The position numbers were made by a program, and so were the translations under genes. The notes beneath the pieces were generated by a model, which made no database searches, had not been told where the DNA came from, and worked only from the letters and a program-made list of their open reading frames with translations. From contig DAOWKX010000240.1 of NCBI GenBank assembly GCA_030639705.1, forward strand, positions 1-11,580: a stretch of 11,580 nt of DNA. Reading direction: 5' to 3'. Below, one piece after another: positions 1 to 6,540 of the stretch; the stretch's first letter is position 1, and every line of letters starts with the position of its first letter. The stretch is from Candidatus Aminicenantota bacterium. GTDB lineage: Bacteria > Acidobacteriota > Aminicenantia > UBA2199.

Positions 1-1
1 A

Positions 2-61
2 TCCATAACTGGGGCTTCCAATGTGACCGGGATTTTGAATCCAATTTACGATATAGCCTAA
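2..61 (+). other. Upstream in-frame remnant of the aminotransferase ending in a premature TAA
   Basis: Read in the same frame as the following gene, bases 2-58 encode SITGASNVTGILNPIYDIA, and 59-61 is TAA, directly followed by ATG at 62. The stretch matches the class V aminotransferase / cysteine desulfurase segment (S-N-V-x-G-x-x-x-P-I-x-x-I-A) that normally runs without a break into the VDGAQ motif found just downstream. A Lys or Glu codon is usual at this place, and one base change (AAA or GAA to TAA) would create the stop. No Shine-Dalgarno-like sequence precedes the ATG at 62. TAA also ends several other genes here, so stop reassignment is unlikely. A real nonsense mutation and a sequencing error cannot be told apart from the window. 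Confidence 0.75.
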
Positions 62-904
62 ATGGTTCATAAAACAGGCGCTTATTTTATGGTAGATGGG
101 GCACAGTTGATTCCACATAAAAAGATTAGCCTGGGAAAAGCTGGAGATATTCATGCTATTGACTTCCTTTCTTTCTCCGCTCATAAGATGTACGCTCCTT
201 TTGGAACCGGTGTTCTGATTGCCAGGAAAGACCTGCTAAAGAAAGGAGAAGGACCTGAATATAGCGGAGGAGGGACTGTTAAGTTAGTAACTTTTGATGA
301 TGTGAGCTGGGATGAAGTACCCTTTATTGATGAAGCTGGAAGCCCAAATGTTGTCGGCTGTATTGCGCTTTCAGAGGCCATTAATTTTTTCAATGAGACT
401 GGCTATGAAGTTATTGACTCTGTAGAAAAGAGATTAACCCATAAGTTAATGCTAAAATTATTAAATATACCTGATATAAAAATCTATGGAAAGGAGGATC
501 CTGAAGAATTAGATAATCGTCTTGGAGTTGTGCTGTTTAATATCAAAAATCTTCCACATGCACTGGTAGCTTCTATCTTGGCCTATGATTTTGGTATAGG
601 GGTAAGAAATGGATGTTTTTGTGCACATCCTTATATTAAGGTTTTGCTGGGAATTAAAGGTGAAGCTGAGAAGAAATTAATCAAGGAGATTCTGACTGAT
701 GATAGAAGCAATATTCCTGGAGCTGTGCGGGTATCTTTTGGTTTTTATAATGAAGAAGAAGAACTTGACAGATTGATTGATGCCTTACATATTATAATCA
801 ATAATAAAAAGAAGTATTTAGGTCGATATTTTATTGAAAAAAAAACAGGTGAATACTTTCCGATAAATTATCAAGATCAGTTTGAAAAATATTTTAAATT
901 GTAA
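62..904 (+). CDS. Class V aminotransferase / SufS-like cysteine desulfurase, C-terminal part (frame broken upstream, possible pseudogene)
   Basis: This is the C-terminal 280 residues of a PLP-dependent fold-type I enzyme of the aminotransferase class V family. Visible motifs are VDGAQ (residues 11-15, the Asp that holds the pyridine nitrogen), SFSAHKMYAPFG with the Schiff-base Lys at 42, and RNGCFCAHP (182-190), which corresponds to the R-x-G-x-x-C loop carrying the catalytic Cys in SufS-type desulfurases. The C-terminal small domain (RVSFGFYNEEEELDRLIDAL) is complete. The N-terminal cofactor-binding half lies off the window. The reading frame continues upstream but is interrupted by TAA at 59-61, so ATG 62 is the first codon after a stop and not a convincing translation start; a protein beginning there would lack half the active site. 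No suf or isc partner is visible, so desulfurase against another class V activity is not settled. Confidence 0.8.
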   Translation: MVHKTGAYFMVDGAQLIPHKKISLGKAGDIHAIDFLSFSAHKMYAPFGTGVLIARKDLLKKGEGPEYSGGGTVKLVTFDDVSWDEVPFIDEAGSPNVVGCIALSEAINFFNETGYEVIDSVEKRLTHKLMLKLLNIPDIKIYGKEDPEELDNRLGVVLFNIKNLPHALVASILAYDFGIGVRNGCFCAHPYIKVLLGIKGEAEKKLIKEILTDDRSNIPGAVRVSFGFYNEEEELDRLIDALHIIINNKKKYLGRYFIEKKTGEYFPINYQDQFEKYFKL

Positions 905-1035
905 GTATATATTAAAATAACCCTCTACTAAAATTAATTCTTTGAAAGATCATTTTTTTAGGGGGAAATTTGTACTGGTATGTGAAAATTTTACCCAAAG
1001 TTGATTTGTTTGACAAAATTTGTTATATTATGATC

Positions 1036-1314
1036 ATGAGATTGAATAAACAGCAGATTGAGCATATGGCATTTAGCATTGTGAATGGATTCCTGAAGGA
1101 AGATTTAATCATAACTGAAGATAAAGAAAAAATGGTCAGTGAAGTTCATGAAATCATAACCAAAGAGTTGGAGCGAGAGGATTTATTGGATGATCAGGTT
1201 AAAGAGATACTGAAAGAAAAGTTAAATGAGATCAGAAATGCCAACATTGATTATTACGAGATGTTCAAGATGGTGAAAGCCAAGCTGGCGGAGAAGGAGA
1301 ATATTATCCTATGA
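1036..1314 (+). CDS. DUF507 family protein (first of a tandem pair)
   Basis: Encodes 92 residues of a small, charged, helical, cytosolic protein. The beginning (MRLNKQQIEHMAFSIVNGFL) and the pattern of acidic and basic helices match the DUF507 family, whose function is not known to me. I chose ATG 1036 because family members begin M-(R/K)-L-(S/N) at this point. The frame is open further up to ATG 1030 and to TTG 970; the latter has AGGGGG four bases upstream, but its 22 extra residues do not look like the family. No good Shine-Dalgarno sequence precedes 1036, so the exact start is uncertain. The stop overlaps the start of the next DUF507 gene (ATGA, 1311-1314), which implies co-transcription and translational coupling. 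Confidence 0.8.
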   Translation: MRLNKQQIEHMAFSIVNGFLKEDLIITEDKEKMVSEVHEIITKELEREDLLDDQVKEILKEKLNEIRNANIDYYEMFKMVKAKLAEKENIIL

Positions 1315-1601
1315 GTTTAAAACTGTCCAGAAATAAAGTGAACTATTTAACCCGATTAATAATAGAATATATTGAAAATAATGAAGAACTGGACTATGTG
1401 GAGGATATCGGTGATATCCGCCTGAAGTTGTTTCATCTCATCATGGATGAATTGAGGATGTATGAGGATATTGAAAACAGGGCAAAAGAGCGCGTGAAAT
1501 CTCAGAAAAAAAATATCCCGGAGGGTTCTCGGGAGTGGGAAATTTTATTCAGAAAGTATGCCAACGAAGAATTAAATAAATTGGGAAAAGTCTGGGGTTA
1601 A
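1311..1601 (+). CDS. DUF507 family protein (second of a tandem pair)
   Basis: Encodes 96 residues. The C-terminal half holds the hallmark DUF507 segment, IPEGSREWEILFRKYANEEL, followed by NKLG, which the upstream paralogue lacks. The N-terminal half (LSRNKVNYLTRLIIEYIE) resembles the start of the upstream copy, so the two are paralogues coming from duplication. GAAGGAGAA at about 1294-1302 is a good ribosome binding site for ATG 1311, and the ATGA overlap with the previous gene implies a two-gene operon. No membrane segment, signal peptide or catalytic motif is visible. The role is unknown. From general knowledge, paired DUF507 genes occur in several Gram-negative phyla, and the two products may form a complex (inference). 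Confidence 0.87.
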   Translation: MSLKLSRNKVNYLTRLIIEYIENNEELDYVEDIGDIRLKLFHLIMDELRMYEDIENRAKERVKSQKKNIPEGSREWEILFRKYANEELNKLGKVWG

Positions 1602-1640
1602 ATAAAATCGCGGCTGTTCTGCCTAAACTCCATAATCCTG

Positions 1641-1724
1641 TAATGATGGGCAACCGCAAGGGATTGCCCCTACATTTTTTATTCATGTTTTTGTAGGGGT
1701 ATGGCTTGCCCTTACCCATTATTG
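1641..1724 (+). repeat. Imperfect dyad (REP/MITE-like) repeat in the spacer before nqrA
   Basis: Two arms, 1641-1674 and 1692-1724, are imperfect reverse complements around a T-rich 17-base centre. The inner 8 bp are perfect (CCCCTACA 1667-1674 with TGTAGGGG 1692-1699), and GGG and CAAG blocks match further out after one indel. The left arm also folds on itself (GGGCAA 1648-1653 with TTGCCC 1664-1669), and the right arm has a similar GGGTA/TACCC pairing. This resembles the dispersed palindromic elements with CCCCTAC ends seen between genes in many environmental bacterial genomes. It may also end transcription of the DUF507 pair, although no clean U tract follows. The rest of 1602-1893 is AT-rich and shows no gene. 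Confidence 0.65.
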
Positions 1725-1826
1725 ATCGTATTTTTCATCAAATCAGGATATTCAGGTGGTGGATTTTGGATATATTTTAACTAGTTATTGATTATCGGCA
1801 ACAAAATTAATAATAAAAAAACATTT

Positions 1827-1855
1827 TTGTTTTGAAATTCTTTTTATGGTAATAT
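1827..1855 (+). promoter_or_regulatory. Possible sigma-70 promoter for the nqr operon
   Basis: TTGTTT at 1827-1832, a 17-base spacer and TAATAT at 1850-1855 preceded by TGG (extended -10 form) make a plausible promoter with a start point near 1862, some 30 bases before the nqrA ATG at 1894. A second weak candidate is TTGATT 1788-1793 with TAATAA 1811-1816. A 10-bp palindrome, TAACTAGTTA, sits at 1778-1787 and could be an operator. The AT-rich background makes chance matches likely. Confidence 0.3.
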
Positions 1856-1893
1856 ATTTTCTAAATAAATTAAATCAAAAAAGAGAACTCAAC

Positions 1894-3243
1894 ATGGGAT
1901 TAATAAAAATTAAAAAAGGTTTGGATATTCCTATTTTAGGTGAACCGGAACAGAAGATATACCCTGCTTCAAACCCCAGAACTGTGGCTCTAATTGGCTA
2001 TGATTATATAGGTTTGAGACCGAAATTGGCGGTAAAGGTCGGCGATCGGGTGAAGTTGGGACAACTGTTGTTTACTGATAAAAAAATGCCCTCGGTTCGA
2101 TATACCTCACCGGGAACCGGGAAAGTGATTTCCATTAATAGAGGTCCCAAGCGGGTCTTTGAATCAATTGTAATTGAGCTAAATGGACAGGATGAGATCA
2201 CCTTTGATTCTTTTTCCGATACCCAATTGAAAGATATTGGCAGGAAAAAAGTAAAAACTCTGCTCATTGATTCAGGTTTATGGACATCCATACGGGCACG
2301 ACCTTACAGTAAGGTAGCCGATCCCGGCATTCTTCCTCATTCCCTCTTTATTACGGCCATGGATACCAATCCCCATGCTCCGTTAGTAGACGCAATTATT
2401 GAAAGAAATGAGAGGGATTTTGTAAATGGAACGATTGTGTTATCCAAATTGACAGATGGAAAAACTTTTATCTGTAAATGTCCCGGTGCACCAATCCCGG
2501 CTGCAGACATCAAATCCCTTGAGGTGAAGGAATTTGCCGGTCCGCATCCGTCTGGAAATGTAGGCACCCACATTCATTTTCTTGACCCTGTATGTCGAAA
2601 TAAAACTGTCTGGCATATCAATTCTCAGGATGTGATTGCCATAGGCCGGTTCTTTATCAGCGGGAAAATTCCGATCGAGCGGGTGATCTCGTTAGCTGGA
2701 CCATCAGTAAAGCAACCCCGATTGTTAAAAATACATATCGGGGCCTGTATTGAGGATATAACAGAAAGTGAATTGTTGCCGATAGAAAACCGTTTTGTTT
2801 CCGGTTCCGTACTCTCGGGAAGAATTTCAACCGGAGCAGTAACATACATCGGGAGATATCATCAGCAGATTTCAGTCCTGGAAGAGAGGAGGGATAGGAA
2901 ATTCCTGGGCTGGATGAGCCCGGGATTCAATATTTTTTCCTCACGGAATATTGTAATATCTCGCCTATTCCCTAAGAAGAAGTTTAATTTCACCACAGCG
3001 ATTCATGGCGGGGAGAGGGCCATTATGCCTATTGGAAATTATGAGAAGGTTATGCCGCTTGATATCTTAGCCACGTTTTTGTTAAGATCTTTGATGGTTG
3101 ATGATATTGAGGAGGCTGAAAAACTGGGTTGTCTGGAATTGGATGAAGAAGATCTGGCTTTGTGTAGTTTTGTTTCACCATCTAAAATAGATTATGGTCA
3201 GGTTTTGCGGAGAAACCTGACCATAATCGAAAAGGAAGGATAG
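1894..3243 (+). CDS. nqrA: Na+-translocating NADH:quinone reductase subunit A
   Basis: Encodes 449 residues, close to the roughly 446 usual for NqrA, the peripheral cytoplasmic subunit of the Na+-NQR complex, associated with the quinone end of the pump. Family landmarks are the N-terminal IKIKKGLDIPI-like start, a barrel-sandwich (biotinyl-like) segment with TSPGTGKVISINRGPKR (71-87), RPYSKVADP (136-144), and FAGPHPSGNVGTHIHFLDPV (214-233). The C-terminus SPSKIDYGQVLRRNL...IEKEG is typical. The frame is open upstream to ATG 1846, but ATG 1894 is preferred because MGLIKIKKGLDIP is the family start, weak SD-like AGAGAA lies at 1882-1887, and the likely promoter overlaps 1846. The stop TAG directly abuts the nqrB ATG. 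The last codons contain a perfect inverted repeat. Confidence 0.96.
   Translation: MGLIKIKKGLDIPILGEPEQKIYPASNPRTVALIGYDYIGLRPKLAVKVGDRVKLGQLLFTDKKMPSVRYTSPGTGKVISINRGPKRVFESIVIELNGQDEITFDSFSDTQLKDIGRKKVKTLLIDSGLWTSIRARPYSKVADPGILPHSLFITAMDTNPHAPLVDAIIERNERDFVNGTIVLSKLTDGKTFICKCPGAPIPAADIKSLEVKEFAGPHPSGNVGTHIHFLDPVCRNKTVWHINSQDVIAIGRFFISGKIPIERVISLAGPSVKQPRLLKIHIGACIEDITESELLPIENRFVSGSVLSGRISTGAVTYIGRYHQQISVLEERRDRKFLGWMSPGFNIFSSRNIVISRLFPKKKFNFTTAIHGGERAIMPIGNYEKVMPLDILATFLLRSLMVDDIEEAEKLGCLELDEEDLALCSFVSPSKIDYGQVLRRNLTIIEKEG
3190..3228 (+). repeat. Perfect 16-bp inverted repeat (hairpin) within the 3' end of nqrA
   Basis: GATTATGGTCAGGTTT (3190-3205) and its exact reverse complement AAACCTGACCATAATC (3213-3228) flank a 7-base loop, TGCGGAG. 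The element covers nqrA codons 433-445 exactly (D433 to I445) and ends three bases before the nqrB Shine-Dalgarno region AAGGAAGGA (about 3232-3240). No U tract follows, so an intrinsic terminator is unlikely. An RNA processing or stability element, or a modulator of nqrB translation, is possible (inference). Confidence 0.85.
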
Positions 3244-4494
3244 ATGAGGTTTCTAAGAAAAATACTTGACAGACATGGAAGGCTTTACGAAAAGGGTGGG
3301 AAATTGGAAAAGTTGTATCCAATATATGAGGCTTTTGATAATTTTTTATTTACATCCGGAAAAGTAACCTGCTGCCCGCCCCATATTCGGGATGTCAATG
3401 ATTTTAAGCGGATCATGATGATGGTGGTATATGCATTGATTCCAACGGTTATAATGGCTCTCTATAATACCGGATACCAGGCAAATTTGATTTTTTCCCA
3501 ACTGGGAAAAGTAACGGCTTCTGGGTGGCGAATTGATCTGTTAACTGCTTTGGGTATTGGTTTTGATCCGGCCAACATATTCGCCAACATTTTTCATGGT
3601 GCCCTCTATTTTTTCCCGGTATATGCGGTTACTATGGCAGTGGGTGGATTCTGGGAAGTAGTATTTGCGGTTGTCAGAAAACACGAGATTCAGGAAGGAT
3701 TTATGGTAACCGGATTGTTGTTCCCCTTGATTCTCCCCCCGGCCATTCCTCTCTGGCAAGTGGCCATCGGAATTTCCTTTGGTATTGTTATCGGCAAGGA
3801 GGTATTCGGTGGCGTGGGAATGAATATATTAAATCCGGTATTGACGGCCAGGGCTTTTTTATTTTTTGCTTATCCGTTAAAGATATCAGGTGATGCTGTA
3901 TGGGTAGCGGTTGATGGTTTAAGCATGGCAACTCCATTGGCGGTCATTTCTGAGAGAGGGGTAAGTGCACTTGGTAAGATTCCCGGAATTGTCCAGGGAG
4001 TTGAATTAGAGCCTGTGGCGGTCACTTTCAAGGATGCCTTTTTGGGTCTGATTCCCGGATCAATGGGAGAAACATCCACCCTGGCCTGCCTGATCGGGGC
4101 TTTTATCTTGATTGTTACTGGTATTGCCTCTTGGAGGATAATGGTGAGCGTACTGGCGGGTATGGTTGGTTTATCGATTTTATTTAACCTCATTGGCAGT
4201 GGAACCAATCCCATGTTTTCTCTGTCACCGCTCTGGCATCTGGTTCTCGGGGGTTTTGCTTTCGGGACTGTTTTCATGGCAACGGATCCAGTGAGTGCTG
4301 CTGTGACCAATAAAGGCAAGTATCTATACGGTCTTTTAATAGGTATATTAGTAGTATTAATTCGGGTTCTTAATCCAGCATTTCCAGAAGGTATGATGCT
4401 CGCTATTCTGTTCGCGAATGTGTTCGCATCGATCATCGATAGATTTTTTATCAATTCCAATATAAAGAGGAGGCTGCTCCGAAATGAGCAATGA
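3244..4494 (+). CDS. nqrB: Na+-translocating NADH:quinone reductase subunit B (covalent FMN, riboflavin-binding membrane subunit)
   Basis: Encodes 416 residues with about ten membrane helices, the normal size for NqrB, the largest membrane subunit and main candidate for the Na+ path. The N-terminus (RDVNDFKRIMMMVVYALIP) and the segment GKEVFGGVGMNILNPVLTARAF are characteristic. The flavinylation site reads DGLSMAT (224-230), so T230 is predicted to carry FMN by a phosphoester bond added by ApbE. The position before Ala is Met instead of the common Gly. The start ATG 3244 follows the nqrA stop with no gap and uses AAGGAAGGA as its ribosome binding site; the hairpin in nqrA lies just upstream. 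The 3' end overlaps nqrC by 11 bases. RnfD, the related Rnf subunit, is excluded by the surrounding A-F set. Confidence 0.97.
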   Translation: MRFLRKILDRHGRLYEKGGKLEKLYPIYEAFDNFLFTSGKVTCCPPHIRDVNDFKRIMMMVVYALIPTVIMALYNTGYQANLIFSQLGKVTASGWRIDLLTALGIGFDPANIFANIFHGALYFFPVYAVTMAVGGFWEVVFAVVRKHEIQEGFMVTGLLFPLILPPAIPLWQVAIGISFGIVIGKEVFGGVGMNILNPVLTARAFLFFAYPLKISGDAVWVAVDGLSMATPLAVISERGVSALGKIPGIVQGVELEPVAVTFKDAFLGLIPGSMGETSTLACLIGAFILIVTGIASWRIMVSVLAGMVGLSILFNLIGSGTNPMFSLSPLWHLVLGGFAFGTVFMATDPVSAAVTNKGKYLYGLLIGILVVLIRVLNPAFPEGMMLAILFANVFASIIDRFFINSNIKRRLLRNEQ

Positions 4495-5290
4495 TTCAAT
4501 AGGGAAAACAATTCTGGTGGCACTGGCGGTTTGTGTGATCTGGTCATTGTTGGTCTCTACGGCTGCGATTACATTAAAACCAATCCAGGATCAAAATAAA
4601 AAAATTGAAAAAATGAAGAATATAATTGCTGTGGGTGGTTTAATGGATGTGGATAAGGATATCGAAGATATTTATAAGGGTCACATTGACTCCAGAATAG
4701 TGGACTTAGAAACCGGAAAATATCTACCCAAAGACAAACAAGTGGGACTCTTGAATCCGGAAGTATATAACATAAAAAAAGTGGCCAAGGATCCTGAATT
4801 GGGGAAGTTGATTCCCCGGAACAAGGACAGGGCCCGGATCAGAAGAATGCCTAAATTTGTTCCGGTGTACTTTGTGAAAAAGGACGAAAAGGTTAGCAGA
4901 ATCATCTTTCCGGTCTATGGCAGTGGTTTATGGTCTACCATGTATGGTTTTATTGCCCTGGACCGGGATTTGAATACAATAAAGGGTTTTACTTTTTATG
5001 AACATGGAGAGACTCCCGGTTTGGGAGGTGAAGTTGATAATCCGCAATGGAAGGCTTTATGGAAAGGGAAGTTGGCTTTTGATGAAAATAATAGGCTTCG
5101 GATTGAGGTTATAAAGGGGAAGGTAGACATATTGAAGCTGGAGTCAAAATATCAGGTAGATGGATTATCCGGTTCAACTCTGACCACCAATGGTGTGAAT
5201 AATCTGGTACGATTCTGGCTCGGCGAGGATGGATTTGCGATGTTTATACAAGAACTCAGGAGAGGAGGGTTTGATGGGAAAGTACAGTAA
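4484..5290 (+). CDS. nqrC: Na+-translocating NADH:quinone reductase subunit C (covalent FMN)
   Basis: Encodes 268 residues. One membrane helix lies near residues 9-29 (LVALAVCVIWSLLVSTAAI), followed by a periplasmic FMN-binding domain (RnfG/NqrC type). EHGETPGLGGEVDNPQW is the conserved segment before the flavin site, and DGLSGST (226-232) is the ApbE recognition motif with T232 as the FMN-bearing residue. Ser stands at 231, where Ala is usual. Electrons pass through this FMN between the membrane iron site and the NqrB FMN. The start ATG 4484 lies within the nqrB 3' end, with AAAGAGGAGG about ten bases upstream. The 3' end overlaps nqrD by 17 bases. Tight overlaps imply coupled translation within the operon. 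Confidence 0.96.
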   Translation: MSNDSIGKTILVALAVCVIWSLLVSTAAITLKPIQDQNKKIEKMKNIIAVGGLMDVDKDIEDIYKGHIDSRIVDLETGKYLPKDKQVGLLNPEVYNIKKVAKDPELGKLIPRNKDRARIRRMPKFVPVYFVKKDEKVSRIIFPVYGSGLWSTMYGFIALDRDLNTIKGFTFYEHGETPGLGGEVDNPQWKALWKGKLAFDENNRLRIEVIKGKVDILKLESKYQVDGLSGSTLTTNGVNNLVRFWLGEDGFAMFIQELRRGGFDGKVQ

Positions 5291-5894
5291 GATATTATTT
5301 GACCCCATTCTAAATAACAATCCAATCGCTCTGGGGGTGCTGGGGATATGTTCTGCCCTGGCTGTTACTTCAAAAATGGAGACATCGGTGGTGATGTCGC
5401 TGGCAGTCATATTTGTCCTGGCTTTCTCCAATCTATCGATTAGTTTGATCCGGAATCATGTGCCAACCAATATACGAATAATTGTTGAGATGACGATTAT
5501 TGCTTCTCTGGTTATAATCGCTGATGAGGTGATCAAGGCATATCTTCCGGAGATCAGCAAGCAATTATCAGTATATGTGGGATTAATCATCACCAATTGC
5601 ATTATTATGGGAAGAGCCGAGGCTTATGCACTTCAGAATCCTCCCTGGAAGAGTTTTTTGGATGGTGTGGGAAACGGATTGGGATACACTTTTATTTTGA
5701 TTGCCGTTGCTTTTGTTAGAGAATTATTCGGATCCGGGAAAATCATGGGATTTTCTATTTTTCATCTTAAAACCGAGGGAGGCTGGTATAGTCCCAATGG
5801 TATGTTATTAACCCCTGCCAGTGCCTTTTTCCTTATTGGTTTTATTATTTGGATTATCCGGACCTTTAGAAAAGAACAAGTGGAAGAGGCATAA
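5274..5894 (+). CDS. nqrD: Na+-translocating NADH:quinone reductase subunit D
   Basis: Encodes 206 residues, an integral membrane protein with about six helices of the RnfE/NqrD type. Conserved parts are LFDPILNNNPIALGVLGICSALAVTSKMETS and LIITNCIIMGRAEAYA. C26 and C109 correspond to the two Cys that, with two from NqrE, hold the intramembrane iron centre, so the site is intact. ATG 5274 is chosen over the upstream in-frame start at 5229 because MGKYSKILFDPI is the family N-terminus and the purine-rich AGGAGAGGAGGG (5258-5269) is a strong ribosome binding site for it. The gene overlaps nqrC by 17 bases and is followed by nqrE after a single base. Confidence 0.96.
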   Translation: MGKYSKILFDPILNNNPIALGVLGICSALAVTSKMETSVVMSLAVIFVLAFSNLSISLIRNHVPTNIRIIVEMTIIASLVIIADEVIKAYLPEISKQLSVYVGLIITNCIIMGRAEAYALQNPPWKSFLDGVGNGLGYTFILIAVAFVRELFGSGKIMGFSIFHLKTEGGWYSPNGMLLTPASAFFLIGFIIWIIRTFRKEQVEEA

Positions 5895-5895
5895 A

Positions 5896-6507
5896 ATGCT
5901 TGAGCACTATATTAGCCTTTTTGTCAAATCGATTTTCGTGGAAAATATAGCCCTGGCCCTCTTTCTAGGTATGTGTACATTTCTGGCTGTATCCAAAAGA
6001 GTTGAAACTGCCACCGGACTGGGCATAGCGGTTGTTGTTGTTCAGGCCATTACCGTTCCGGTTAACAACCTGATATTTCATAATTTGTTAAAAGAGGGAT
6101 CATTAGGCTGGCTTGGTCTGGGGAAGGTTGATCTTACTTTCCTCCGTTTGATCACCTTCATCGGCGTTATTGCCGCAATGGTACATATTCTGGAGATGAT
6201 TTTGGATAAATTCTTTCCCAAGTTATACAATGCCCTGGGGATATTCCTCCCTCTTATTACGGTAAATTGCGCCATTCTGGGGGGGGCTCTTTTTATGGTG
6301 CAATTTGAGTATGATTTTGTTGAAAGTGTGATTTTTGGATTCGGTTCCGGTATTGGCTGGGCTTTGGCCATCATTGCTCTTGCTGGAATCCGGGAGAGAT
6401 TGAAGTACAGTAATGTCCCGGAAGGATTGAGAGGTTTGGGGATCACCTTTATTATGGTCGGCCTGATGGCGATGGCTTTCATGATATTTTCTGGAATTCA
6501 ATTGTAA
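5896..6507 (+). CDS. nqrE: Na+-translocating NADH:quinone reductase subunit E
   Basis: Encodes 203 residues with about six membrane helices, homologous to NqrD in inverted topology (RnfA/NqrE type). EHYISLFVKSIFVENIALALFLGMCTFLAVSK and LPLITVNCAILGGALF are diagnostic of NqrE. C27 and C125 are the predicted iron ligands facing those of NqrD. ATG 5896 is selected over an open frame reaching back to 5821, because MLEHYISL matches the family start and GGAAGAGG lies at 5882-5889. A run of eight G (6279-6286) encodes part of L-G-G-A just after C125 and is a possible slippage site, but the frame is intact here. The C-terminus (GLMAMAFMIFSGIQL) is complete. Confidence 0.96.
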   Translation: MLEHYISLFVKSIFVENIALALFLGMCTFLAVSKRVETATGLGIAVVVVQAITVPVNNLIFHNLLKEGSLGWLGLGKVDLTFLRLITFIGVIAAMVHILEMILDKFFPKLYNALGIFLPLITVNCAILGGALFMVQFEYDFVESVIFGFGSGIGWALAIIALAGIRERLKYSNVPEGLRGLGITFIMVGLMAMAFMIFSGIQL

Positions 6508-6540
6508 CCCCCATGATTATGAAAAAGCGAGGGTAATGCA

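Noticed and set aside
1010..1034. TTGACA at 1010-1015 with TATATT or TATGAT downstream as a promoter for the DUF507 pair
   Set aside because: The spacing is 8 to 13 bases instead of about 17, so the boxes do not make a credible promoter.
1403..1419. Hairpin GGATATC-ggt-GATATCC within the second DUF507 gene
   Set aside because: A 7-bp stem is near chance level in a window of this length and has no U tract or regulatory position.
3870..4547. A 225-codon open frame on the minus strand across nqrB
   Set aside because: It lies opposite a well-supported nqrB, has low-complexity composition rich in Thr, Ile and Pro, and matches no family; it is a shadow of the coding strand.
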